Below, in pieces: positions 19,501 to 26,183 of a stretch of 64,000 nucleotides of DNA. Both the position numbers and the translations under genes were made by a program. The DNA is from Streptomyces sp. Ru71 (GTDB taxonomy: Bacteria > Actinomycetota > Actinomycetes > Streptomycetales > Streptomycetaceae). Position 1 is the stretch's first letter. Every line of letters begins with the position of its first letter. The stretch lies in the NCBI RefSeq assembly GCF_002920535.1, contig NZ_PQSS01000004.1, positions 124,001 through 188,000 on the forward strand, read 5' to 3'. Under the pieces are notes generated by a model. That model had not been told where the DNA came from. It saw nothing but the letters and a program-made list of their open reading frames with translations, and did no database searches.

Positions 19501-22500
19501 TACGACTACAACGAGCTCGGCCAGCAGACGAAGAACACGCTGACTTCGTCCGGCGGTTCCTCGCAGCGCACCATGACCTGGGACTTCTATCCGTCGGGCA
19601 ACCAGAAGGCGCGCTCCGACGACGGTGTCCCGGTCGGCAGGCAGGTCGTGGTCGTCGACTCCACGGACGCCAACAACACCGCGACGCAGGGTGCGTGGGA
19701 CTCCTCCCAGGCGCTCGGCCAGTGGGGCTACGACGTCCGCACGAGCGGCGCGGGCACGGGTGCGGACACCTTCACCTGGCAGCTCAACATCCCGCAGGAC
19801 GGCACCTACGAGGTCTTCGTCCGCTACGGCGACGTGACGGGCGCGGCCACGAACGCACCCTTCACGATCACCCACTCCACAGGCTCGGCGACCAAGCCGG
19901 TGGACGAGTCGAAGAACTCCGGTCAGTGGGTCTCGCTCGGCTCGTACAGCTTCACCGAGTCCGGCACCCAGAAGATCACGCTGACCGACAACGCCAACGG
20001 CACGGTCGTCGCCGACGGCATCAAGCTGGTCCGCTCCAACACCGGGGAGACCGACAACGAGAAGAAGGACTTCACCTACACCTACGACCCGGACGGCCTG
20101 CTGAAGGAGGTCAAGGACCTCTCGCCGGGCGCCAAGGCCGACACGTACTCCATGACCTACGACGAGCTGGACCAGCTCGCGAAGGTCGAGGAGAAGCTCG
20201 GCACGACGGTCAGGAACACCACGTCCCTGACCTATGACGCCAACGGCAACATCGCCTCGACCACGCACGACGTGACCTGGTCGAAGCTCGACTACGACGT
20301 CCGCGACATGATCTCCAAGGTCACCAACGCGGACTCGCCGACGGCCGGCAACCAGCAGATCTCCACGTTCACCTACACCGACCGCGGCCAGCCGCTGAAG
20401 CAGGTCAAGCCGAACGGCAACACCGTCGACTTCACCTACTACCTCAACGGCGCGGCCAGGTCCCAGGTGGAGAAGACGTCGGCGGGCACGGTCGTGGCCA
20501 GCCACGACCTGGAGTACGACCCGAACGGCAACCGCTCCAAGGACACCGCGAAGCTGATGAACGCCGACAACGCGTCGGCCTACGTCAACACGGTGTCGAG
20601 CTTCGCCTACGACCCGCAGGACCGCATCCAGCAGGTCACCAAGACCGGCGACGGCGCGGGCACCGAGTCGTACGTCTACGACGGCAACTCCAACGTCGTC
20701 GAGCAGACGGTGAACGGGTCGACAACCACCTCGGTCTACGACCGCAACCGCCTGCTGAAGACCACGACGGCGGGCATCGCCTCCACCTACAACTACGACC
20801 CGCTGGGCCGCCTGGACACCGTCTCGTCCAACGGCTCGGTGCAGGAGAAGTACACCTACGACGGCTTCGACCGCATCGCCAAGCACACCGCGGGCAGCGG
20901 TGCCTCGGCGCGGACGACGACGTACGTGTACGACGCCTTCGACCGCACGGCCTCCGAGACCACGTCCGGGCCCAACGGGAAGACGACGCTCTTCACCTAC
21001 CTGGGCATGGAGGACAAGGTGCTGCGGGAGGAGGTCGCCGGCAAGGCGACCAAGTCCTACCAGTACGCGCCGTGGGGCCAGAAGCTCACCCAGATCAAGC
21101 ACAACACCGACGGCAGCAAGGAGTACTCGCACTACACGTACCACCCGAAGGGTGACGTCGAGGCGATCACCAAGCCGGACGGCACCACCCGGGCGACCTA
21201 CGGCTACACCGCGTACGGCTCGGACGACGAGAAGCAGTTCACCGGCGCCGACAAGCCGGACGCGGCCAACCCCGACAAGGACGCCTACAACGAGTACCGC
21301 TTCAACGCGATGCGGCACGACGACGGTTCCGGCACCTACGACATGGGCTTCCGGAACTACGACCCCGGCCTGAACCGGTTCCTCACCCGGGACATGTTCG
21401 GCGGCGCCCTGGACGACATGGACCTGACCACGGACCCGTACACGGGCAACCGGTACGCGTTCGCGGGCGGCAACCCGATCTCCTTCGTGGAGCTGGACGG
21501 CCACCTGTTCGGCATGTCGTGGTCGGACATCGGCCACGCCACGCTCGACGTGGTCGGCATGGTCCCGGTCGTCGGCGAGGCGGCCGACGTCGCCAACGGC
21601 ATCTGGTACGCGGCCGAGGGCAACTACGTCGACGCGGCCCTGTCCATGGCCTCCGCCATCCCCGGCGCCGGCAACGCGGTCACCGCCGCGAAGTGGGCGA
21701 AGAAGGGCGCGAAGGCGGTCGACGCGGTCAAGAGCGGCAACAAGGCGGCCAAGGCCGGCAAGGCGGCCAAGGCCGAGAAGGCGGCGTCGAAGGGCGGCAA
21801 GGCCAAGTCCGCACCGAAGCACGCCAAGCCGAAGGGCAAGGGCAACGGCGGTTCGGCCGCCAAGTCGTGCAAGAAGGGAGCGAAGAAGAACAGCTTCGTT
21901 CCCGGCACCAAGGTGTTGATGGCCGACGGCACGGCCAAGCCCATCGAGGACGTCAAGCAGGGCGAGTACGTCCTGGCCTCCGACCCGGAGACCGGCATCC
22001 TTCAGGCCCGTATGGTCACCGACACCATCTCCGGTGACGGCGTCAAGCACCTGGTCACCCTCACCGTCGACCCCGACGGCAAGAACGGCGAGGCCAAGCC
22101 GACCACCATCACGGCCACGGCCAACCACCCGTTCTGGCTGCCGGACTACGGCAAGTGGGTCGAGGCCGCTGACCTGAAGCCCGGAATGTGGCTGCAGACC
22201 GCGGCCGGCACCTGGGTCCAGGTCACCGCGATCGACGACACGTACCGTACGCAGCGGGTCCACAACCTGACCGTCCAGGGCCAGCACACCTACTACGTCC
22301 TCGCCGGCGGGGCACCGGTCCTCGTACACAATGCGGGCTGTGACCCGGTAGAAGTCACCGTCCGGTACCAGGAGGGCATGTCCAAGACGGAGTTCGCCAA
22401 AAAGGCGCAGGCATTGCAGAAACTGGGTGATGAGGGGGCACTTTTCAAGGCTCCGAACCCGGTCGCGCGCAACTCCGCCGTCACAAAGAACTACAAGGGG

Positions 22501-22752
22501 GACCTGATTCGGCGGGTGTACGACCAGTACGGCTCAACGAATCCGGAATTCGCCGACAAGCTGAAGGACCGGATCCTGAACCGCATGGATCCCGACCATG
22601 TGCACGAGCTGCAGCTCGGTGGTCCGGACACGGCTGATAACCTCAAGATGCTGGACCGCTTCACGAACTGGCACGTAGGTACTCAGCAGATCTGGCCACA
22701 GATCAAGAACCTGGACGACTTCACTCCGATCAAGATCAGGATTGAGTGGTGA
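13543..22752 (+). CDS. Secreted RHS/YD-repeat polymorphic toxin with HINT and HNH-like tip
   Basis: 3069 residues; GTG start with GAAAGGG upstream. Order: Sec signal peptide (1-28, AYA|A); conserved N-terminal region (about 100-325); DNRLRE-type domain (about 330-450); golvesin-C-like domain (about 450-570); second DNRLRE-like domain (about 766-946); a CARDB-like region; RHS/YD repeats (about 1246-2600), interrupted by a second golvesin-like domain (about 2036-2166); RHS core (YRFNAMRHDDGSGTYDMGFR onward, from 2585); hydrophobic pretoxin segment (about 2665-2730); Lys-rich linker; HINT autoprocessing domain (about 2784-2930, starting SFVPGTKVLMADG and ending VLVHN); toxin tip of about 138 residues. 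The tip contains DHVHELQLGG (D3018, H3019, H3021) and a later NLKMLDRFTNWH, an HNH-like nuclease pattern. The immunity gene follows 7 bp later. Predicted role: an exported toxin used against competing cells, its tip released by HINT cleavage. Confidence 0.92.
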   Translation: MRPTRGRLIACLVVAALTSSALPQVAYAAPAPDDGNGTSIVDAVKGWFTGDDDDQNAGRPPSHDELGVADRQKLPKGANAPKAVRVKELTDRRTSSARFWQLSDGRVEAELSAVPTAYRDAKSKSWKTIDTTVRGSDAPGFDFANTTNEGRSWFGGDSGRLVRFQAPDGRSVTLGLAGAGRKLKPTVKGDKVTYRDAVNGADLEYGVGPGRVKENITLTERPTGPLTFTFTLDTAGLTPKARKDGSIALYGELPNTPVMVIPAPYMTDARKADASVFGKTYSTRVTQKLVRDGDGWKLTVSPDAKWLAAKERQYPVVIDPTITIAPSPSASQDTMVLSDSASTNFNTSWKLSAGKTDTGISRSLIKFPLSEIPSGTKIDSARLEMYFDQAHTTNANDVTIGAYRATGAWDESTATWSNTSSLVGELSGTSVQVDDGDAGTTAATGSWPASTSTLKQYGVNGDYLANKDSVAGDTYTWQPKIPETASYRVDVHYVAATDRATNAPYTVTSKAGTATYTVNQQSGTNGVWASLNGGTQIDFNAGTAGKVVLGDGPASTSTAVIADAVRWVNPASIVKNTGEYNQWHKFPVTDTVQGWLNGTYANNGFVLKATDESSTAPTGGPRYEAGDGDYGGETATIPRLTVTYGKVGTALNSPTVIHSTGPELSWKAYTNTTGDTGYDIAEYQLHRSTQQAFTPSAATLVAPIDKSATAYTDTTATPTPDSSSVEIGRSYYYQLAVKTKNGQLLGSPTRIVGVPKAGRTMRLIQGTTGVTDTTLSSGQPTTNEDTIASYGIGQKWLEVGNNSTTYGKARAALKFTTSAIPTTATVLESRLFMWGAETTTGTNGAVYELHGLTKDFNETQATWNNATSTTAWTTAGGDYSATVSDTVAQVSEVGRHWWDATSLTQGWIKTPTSNKGALVKLKDESATGPQERTLFLASEAADPQLGPLLRVIYVDSTTEDTYYAPTTPARMTPNSTYTVDFTVTNTTSSAWAAGERVLSYTWKLPDGTDVTTGGNQASTAIPALSPGQSATIKATVNTPINSDNGNKRTDYVLGWDVKKVSDGSWLSVTNPSIQPLKQNVAVEDPTSNTLGLEKFYSYAGKNTGAGSTVMNNVASGNSVWSYDAINNPGRGVNTFFRVAYNSLDTSDTVLGYGWSGQASGPLRLGAPLDFHPNPNPTEVRLPDGDGTTHVFRKQADGTWKAPAGVHFKLDFKTGTDCTPDKDDTTDAWTLTRPDGMRFLFGCDGYLTSVVDNDGNTQTYTYEERKSNNKPTKFLTYITDPVGRQSLTVDYYKKGDASYEYIDDTGAKVSGTNLTNSKIYDHIKSVTDISGRKLTFYYTTKGLMGRMVDGEDSSQPKVFKFTYDATQGNKNVKLVTATDPRGHDTKLAYYAPQTGDDPKYHWWTKTVTDRLNGTTGFTYAADTANTKFTDTTVTDAENHTTKHVTDDFARPVQMTNAKSQTTKLAWDADNNVTYLEEANGARAAYCYDAKTGYPLRQWDPETTKSWTSFNPTDYCDPAKYPSGATAFEYQTRADGYSANLYRKTSPLGNVWQFGYDNFGNPTSVTDPEGVATTSVPDDFMSTTTYDAYGQPLTETDANGHTTKYAQYSASGYPEKITDAKNNTTTFVYDERGNTREVVNAKKDASGQGAKVTQDYDYFGRPLAKKEPKDQAAGVFITTPAPVYDANNNIEKAYAPNGAVTTTVYDAADQVTDQLDPVDTTGDPERRTTTTYDKVGNVLTVTEPKGNLTTTAGDYTTTYSYDEIYQPLASVDAKGNKTSAVYDNVGNVVTVIDPKKNATADTTDFTTKFEYDLDHRVVKTTDAAGKFTTVHYDLDGRTDRTTDAENNTTEYTFDRRGLTTQVKVPFDKDGSGNITYRTTKYEFDEVGNQTKVISPRGVETTDDATDFTTETVYDELNRVKETLSPFDKDDSRYSTPDHTYYTYDEVGQLKEVSAPPSQGQTVRNITSYEYYDNGWVKSSKDPFEITTTYDYNELGQQTKNTLTSSGGSSQRTMTWDFYPSGNQKARSDDGVPVGRQVVVVDSTDANNTATQGAWDSSQALGQWGYDVRTSGAGTGADTFTWQLNIPQDGTYEVFVRYGDVTGAATNAPFTITHSTGSATKPVDESKNSGQWVSLGSYSFTESGTQKITLTDNANGTVVADGIKLVRSNTGETDNEKKDFTYTYDPDGLLKEVKDLSPGAKADTYSMTYDELDQLAKVEEKLGTTVRNTTSLTYDANGNIASTTHDVTWSKLDYDVRDMISKVTNADSPTAGNQQISTFTYTDRGQPLKQVKPNGNTVDFTYYLNGAARSQVEKTSAGTVVASHDLEYDPNGNRSKDTAKLMNADNASAYVNTVSSFAYDPQDRIQQVTKTGDGAGTESYVYDGNSNVVEQTVNGSTTTSVYDRNRLLKTTTAGIASTYNYDPLGRLDTVSSNGSVQEKYTYDGFDRIAKHTAGSGASARTTTYVYDAFDRTASETTSGPNGKTTLFTYLGMEDKVLREEVAGKATKSYQYAPWGQKLTQIKHNTDGSKEYSHYTYHPKGDVEAITKPDGTTRATYGYTAYGSDDEKQFTGADKPDAANPDKDAYNEYRFNAMRHDDGSGTYDMGFRNYDPGLNRFLTRDMFGGALDDMDLTTDPYTGNRYAFAGGNPISFVELDGHLFGMSWSDIGHATLDVVGMVPVVGEAADVANGIWYAAEGNYVDAALSMASAIPGAGNAVTAAKWAKKGAKAVDAVKSGNKAAKAGKAAKAEKAASKGGKAKSAPKHAKPKGKGNGGSAAKSCKKGAKKNSFVPGTKVLMADGTAKPIEDVKQGEYVLASDPETGILQARMVTDTISGDGVKHLVTLTVDPDGKNGEAKPTTITATANHPFWLPDYGKWVEAADLKPGMWLQTAAGTWVQVTAIDDTYRTQRVHNLTVQGQHTYYVLAGGAPVLVHNAGCDPVEVTVRYQEGMSKTEFAKKAQALQKLGDEGALFKAPNPVARNSAVTKNYKGDLIRRVYDQYGSTNPEFADKLKDRILNRMDPDHVHELQLGGPDTADNLKMLDRFTNWHVGTQQIWPQIKNLDDFTPIKIRIEW

Positions 22753-22759
22753 TCGAGAC

Positions 22760-23269
22760 ATGAGCAATGAGCTCCAGCGGGTTGTCGAGGCCCTGAGAGA
22801 CTCGATGGGCAGGCGGCCGGAATGGCGCATGATGAACTCGCTGCCCGCTGGGGCTCAGCCCAGAGAAGTTTCAGCCGAACTGCCGGAATCACTCAGGAAT
22901 TTCCTTCTGGTCGCGAACGGTGCCACCTGCGGTGACGTCACCATCTTCTCGACCAGCGTGATTGACCAGATGCAGTTCTATGCGGACCCGATTCCAGATG
23001 CTCAGGTGACCCTCGGCCGCGAGGAGTGGCTGTGCGGCGGAGTCATCTCTGACGAACCGTTCTTCGTGAACCGCTTGAGCGGAGAAGTCTGGTACTTCCC
23101 GGACACAGGGGTCGAGTGGTGGCAGTCTCCGTCGTTCGAGATGGCCGCCGAAGACTTCACCTCCTTCTTCTTGGAATTCGTGGCAGGACCGCGCTATGTG
23201 GACCTGTCCGCCACAGGACGCGAAGACCAATGGGCTGAAATGCTCAGCCACTTGGGCCTCCTGGACTAG
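22760..23269 (+). CDS. SUKH-type immunity protein for the RHS toxin
   Basis: 169 residues from ATG 22760 (MSNELQRVVEALRD), 7 bases after the toxin stop. SUKH/SMI1-KNR4 features: the helix LPESLRNFLLVANGA (about 41-55), a beta-sheet core, and the conserved-type run SGEVWYFPDTGVEWWQSPSF followed by a C-terminal helix (AAEDFTSFFLEFVAG). Such cytoplasmic proteins bind and neutralise the nuclease tip made by the upstream gene. Base composition of this gene and the toxin tip is visibly less GC-biased at third positions than the RHS body, as expected for an exchangeable tip-immunity cassette. It ends before a perfect 15-bp terminator hairpin. Confidence 0.85.
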   Translation: MSNELQRVVEALRDSMGRRPEWRMMNSLPAGAQPREVSAELPESLRNFLLVANGATCGDVTIFSTSVIDQMQFYADPIPDAQVTLGREEWLCGGVISDEPFFVNRLSGEVWYFPDTGVEWWQSPSFEMAAEDFTSFFLEFVAGPRYVDLSATGREDQWAEMLSHLGLLD

Positions 23270-23358
23270 ATATCCCATGGTGGCCGACGCGCCGGCCGCA
23301 GTTCGGGAAGCGGCGTCAGGCGAATGAGCGACCTGTTCCGGTGGAACATCCGGTAACG

Positions 23359-23395
23359 CTGTGGCCGGGGAGGGACCATACCTCCCCGGCCACAG
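23359..23395. terminator. Bidirectional terminator hairpin
   Basis: Perfect 15-bp stem (CTGTGGCCGGGGAGG at 23359-23373; complement at 23381-23395), 7-base loop, between the convergent immunity and RsbW-like genes. Confidence 0.8.
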
Positions 23396-23441
23396 GTCTG
23401 TTGGGAAGGCAACGCCGAGCGCCGGAAGCCACCAGGGCAAC

Positions 23442-23861
23442 CTACGGCTTGGCCAGGCATTCGAACCACACCGTCTTGCCGTCGCCGACAGGGCGCGGCG
23501 TCACGCCCCACCGGTCCGTGACCGACTCCACCAGCAGCAGGCCACGCCCTCCCTCGTCCAGTAACTCCCCGCTCCCCCGCGCCGGCAGACCCGCGCAGTC
23601 GTCGGAGACCTCCACCCGTACCGCGCCGGGCAGCAGCAGGAAGCAGATTCCACAGCGCCGGCCCGGCACGTGCCGGACCACGTTGGTCAGCAGCTCCGTC
23701 AGCGCCAGTTCCGCCGCGTCGGCCACGTCGGGCAGGCCCGAGCCCTCCAGATACAGCCGCAGGATGCGGCGCAGATGCCGCACCGAGTGCTCACCCAGCG
23801 CGAACTCGGCACGGTAGCGCGGCTGAAAGTCCCTCGTCCGTGGGCCGGTTACGTCGTTCAT
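23442..23861 (-). CDS. RsbW-like ATP-binding regulatory protein
   Basis: 139 residues, one GHKL ATPase domain (HATPase_c_2). The N box is ALTELLTNVVRHVP (about 53-66), the G1 region is VEVSDDCAGLP and a GGRGLLLVESVTDRWGV motif (about 106-122) completes the nucleotide site. There is no His phospho-acceptor or membrane segment. Such proteins act as anti-sigma factors or kinases of STAS antagonists. It is divergent from an Scr1-type HTH gene followed by DUF397, the arrangement of abaA/whiJ-like developmental clusters in Streptomyces. ATG 23859-23861; the Shine-Dalgarno sequence is weak (GGGGG immediately upstream). Confidence 0.88.
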   Translation of the reverse strand: MNDVTGPRTRDFQPRYRAEFALGEHSVRHLRRILRLYLEGSGLPDVADAAELALTELLTNVVRHVPGRRCGICFLLLPGAVRVEVSDDCAGLPARGSGELLDEGGRGLLLVESVTDRWGVTPRPVGDGKTVWFECLAKP

Positions 23862-23943
23862 GCCCCCACACTGCGACGGGTCGCTTACGCTCGACTACGC
23901 AGCGAAACCAACGCCGTGAGGTGTTGCAGGCCGGAGGTACGAC

Positions 23944-24792
23944 GTGGCCAACGTCCAGAATCTCGACCCCACCGCTTCCCCGCTCGACTACTACGGCTGG
24001 GAACTGCGCCGCCACCGCGAGGCCGCCGGCATGAGCCAGGGCCAGCTCGGCGAGGTCATCTTCTGCACCGGCTCACTGATCGGCCAGATCGAGACGACGA
24101 GACGGGTCCCCACACGGGACTTCTCCGAACGGGTCGACGCCGCGCTGGGGACGGACGGCCTGTTCTCGCGCCTGGTCGGGCTCGTGCTGCGCAGCCAACT
24201 GCCCACCTGGTTCCAGCCGTACGCCGAGATGGAGGCGAAGGCGACCTACATCTCCACGTATCAGGCGCAGCTCGTGTACGGGCTGTTGCAGACGGAGGAG
24301 TACGCGCGGGCCGTGCTCAGCGTGGACTGCCACACCGACCTGGACCGGATGCTGGCGGCACGGATGGAACGCCAACGCATCCTCCAGCGAGACCAACCGC
24401 CCGCGCTCTGGGTCGTGCTGAGCGAGGCCGCATTGCTCTTGGAGATCGGCAGCCCTGACGTCATGCGCCGCCAACTCACTCACCTGTTGAGTTTCCGGCA
24501 GAACCCCTGGGTGCAGATCCAGGTGCTGCCGTTCTCAACGGGGCAACACACCGGCATGATGGGGACGTTCACCTTACTGAGGTTCGATGACGACCCCGAC
24601 CTCTTCTACGCGGACGGCTACGCCCAAGGCCACATGACAGCCGATCCGAGCGTGATCAAGGAGCGTTCGGTCGGTTACGCTCGCTTGCAAGCCTCGGCCC
24701 TCTCCCCCGAGGACTCGGCGAGACTGATCACCCGCTTGATGGAGGAACGCTATGCGCCCCCGCACAGCACCGAGGAACGTTCAGTGGCGTAA
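23944..24792 (+). CDS. XRE-family regulator, Scr1/WhiJ-like (DUF5753)
   Basis: 282 residues. N-terminal helix-turn-helix (about 18-72: ELRRHREAAGMSQGQLGEVI and the following IGQIETTRR recognition part), then a C-terminal DUF5753-type domain with PTWFQPYAEME, the ligand- or partner-sensing part of this family. GTG start with GGAGG upstream. It overlaps the DUF397 gene by 41 bases. Streptomyces genomes hold many HTH/DUF397 pairs that behave as regulator-antagonist or toxin-antitoxin-like modules affecting development and antibiotic production. The DNA target is unknown. Confidence 0.9.
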   Translation: MANVQNLDPTASPLDYYGWELRRHREAAGMSQGQLGEVIFCTGSLIGQIETTRRVPTRDFSERVDAALGTDGLFSRLVGLVLRSQLPTWFQPYAEMEAKATYISTYQAQLVYGLLQTEEYARAVLSVDCHTDLDRMLAARMERQRILQRDQPPALWVVLSEAALLLEIGSPDVMRRQLTHLLSFRQNPWVQIQVLPFSTGQHTGMMGTFTLLRFDDDPDLFYADGYAQGHMTADPSVIKERSVGYARLQASALSPEDSARLITRLMEERYAPPHSTEERSVA

Positions 24793-24946
24793 GTCCAGCT
24801 ACAGCGGAAGCAACGGCGGCGAGTGCCTCGAAGTCGCCGACAACCACACCACCGTCGTCCCCGTCCGGGACAGCAAGAACCCCGCCGGCCCCGTCCTGCT
24901 CATCGGCGGAGCCGCCTGGCAGGCGTTCGTGGACGGGCTGCGCTAG
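24752..24946 (+). CDS. DUF397 small protein
   Basis: 64 residues. The family signature WRKSSYSGSNGGECLEVA (12-29) and the ending AWQAFVDGLR are clear. The start lies inside the 3' end of the HTH gene (41-base overlap), so translation is coupled. DUF397 proteins are partners of the adjacent Scr1-type regulator in most Streptomyces loci. Its stop overlaps the stop of the convergent DUF1877-like gene by four bases. Confidence 0.93.
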   Translation: MRPRTAPRNVQWRKSSYSGSNGGECLEVADNHTTVVPVRDSKNPAGPVLLIGGAAWQAFVDGLR

Positions 24947-25431
24947 GCCCACACGGCCTTCACCACGACGTGGCCCGCCGCGGCCGCCCGCCCGTAGAAG
25001 CCCCGCAGGTCCCGGTGGTGGTCGAGGAACTCCTGCCTGGCCAGTGACGCGTCCTGGAAGAGACTCAGCTTGGCACCGGCGGTGTTCCACAGCTCGTCGA
25101 AGGAGACGGCGGCGAGGAAGTCCGCCGCCTGTGACACGCCGGGCTGGTCCAGGATCATCAGGGGCGGGTCGAAGAGGTCCGCGCTGTGGGCGACGGGGCG
25201 GCCGCCGTAGATCGGCAGCGTCCAGGACTGATCGGCGCCGCTTCCGGTCGACTCAGCCGCGGCGTAGAGGTCGTTGACGGAGTTGAAGACCTTGTTGATC
25301 GAGCGGGCGATGCCCGCCGCGTACTCGCCGGGGAGGTTGTCCCAGGCCTCGGACATGAACGCCGCCAGCCAGGTGTGGTCGTCCCGGATCTCGGACGCGG
25401 CGACGGCCCGCAGGTGCAGGTGAATGCTCAC
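24943..25431 (-). CDS. DUF1877-like (YfbM-type) protein
   Basis: 162 residues, GTG start (MSIHLHLRAVAASEIRDD). The N-terminal strand, the central LPIYGGRPVAHSADLFDPP segment and the helical C-terminus with FLDHHRDLRGFYGRAAAAG match the DUF1877 pattern as I know it. No catalytic motif or membrane segment is visible. Tail-to-tail with DUF397 (4-base overlap) and downstream of tetR in the same direction, with 33 bases between. Function unknown; family assignment is from memory. Confidence 0.72.
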   Translation of the reverse strand: MSIHLHLRAVAASEIRDDHTWLAAFMSEAWDNLPGEYAAGIARSINKVFNSVNDLYAAAESTGSGADQSWTLPIYGGRPVAHSADLFDPPLMILDQPGVSQAADFLAAVSFDELWNTAGAKLSLFQDASLARQEFLDHHRDLRGFYGRAAAAGHVVVKAVWA

Positions 25432-25464
25432 GGCGACGAGTGTCCCAGGTGCCAGGAGCGCGCC

Positions 25465-26103
25465 TCACGCCCCCCGCACCGCATACTCCAGCACCCGTTC
25501 GCTGAGCAGCTCCTCGACCTCGTCGAGGAGCTGGAGCGTCTCCCGGGACACCTCCGCCGGCTTGCGCTCCTTGAGCATCTCGCGGCCGATGGAGGCGAAC
25601 ACCGTCGCGTAGATCCAGCAGATCTGGCCGGCCATGAGGTCGGGCAGCGGGTCGTCGGCGGCGGCGCCCGTCTCCTCGCACAGCGCCGCCCGCAGGTTGT
25701 CGTGGCTGTCCTGCTGGAGCATCCACAGCCGGGAGCGCAGCGTCGGCGCCTCATGGATGACCCGCATGAACCGGCTGTACCCCTCCATCAGGCCGACGCG
25801 CGGTGAGACGGCCTCGACCTCCTCGCGCAGCTCCCGCAGGACGGCGCGCGCGGCGGACTCCCCCACGTCCCGGCCCCGGACCCAGCGGGCCAGCCGGTCG
25901 ACGACGCCGGCCGAGCGGTCCAGGAAGAGGTCCTCCTTGGCGGGGAAGTAGTTGTAGACGGTGTTGACGGAGACGTTCGCCGCCTCGGCGATCTCCGCGA
26001 CCGTCACCGCCTCGAAGCCGCGCTCCAGGAACAGCCCCGTGGCGACATCCGAGATGTACTGCCGGGTCTGCCGCTTCTTCCGCTCCCTGAGCCCCTCTGC
26101 CAT
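25465..26103 (-). CDS. TetR-family transcriptional repressor
   Basis: 212 residues. The TetR DNA-binding domain occupies about 8-54: the helix RQYISDVATGLFLERGFEAV, then VAEIAEAANVSVNTVYNYFP with the canonical VYNYF turn. The C-terminal helical domain would bind the inducer. It is divergent from an ABC exporter operon with an 80-bp intergenic region containing a short palindrome, so it likely represses that exporter and itself. The ligand is unknown but probably a drug-like substrate of the exporter. Confidence 0.92.
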   Translation of the reverse strand: MAEGLRERKKRQTRQYISDVATGLFLERGFEAVTVAEIAEAANVSVNTVYNYFPAKEDLFLDRSAGVVDRLARWVRGRDVGESAARAVLRELREEVEAVSPRVGLMEGYSRFMRVIHEAPTLRSRLWMLQQDSHDNLRAALCEETGAAADDPLPDLMAGQICWIYATVFASIGREMLKERKPAEVSRETLQLLDEVEELLSERVLEYAVRGA

Positions 26104-26158
26104 GCCCTCATCCTAGCTTCGCTGGGGCTGCTGAAAACTTGGAGTCATTGCAAAATTT

Positions 26159-26169
26159 CAGAGACTCTG
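26159..26169. promoter_or_regulatory. Candidate TetR operator
   Basis: Palindrome CAGAG A CTCTG lies between tetR (start 26103) and the ABC ATPase (start 26184), in an AT-richer patch. A looser outer dyad (GAAAACTTGGAGTC ... GACTCTGTTTTTC) surrounds it, giving about 45 bp of imperfect symmetry. Confidence 0.4.
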
Positions 26170-26183
26170 TTTTTCTGTGGAGC

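Noticed and set aside
13657..22329. Open frame of about 2890 codons antisense to the RHS gene
   Set aside because: Arg/Val/Gly-rich composition typical of a GC-rich antisense shadow; the plus strand has clear domains, a signal peptide and an immunity partner.
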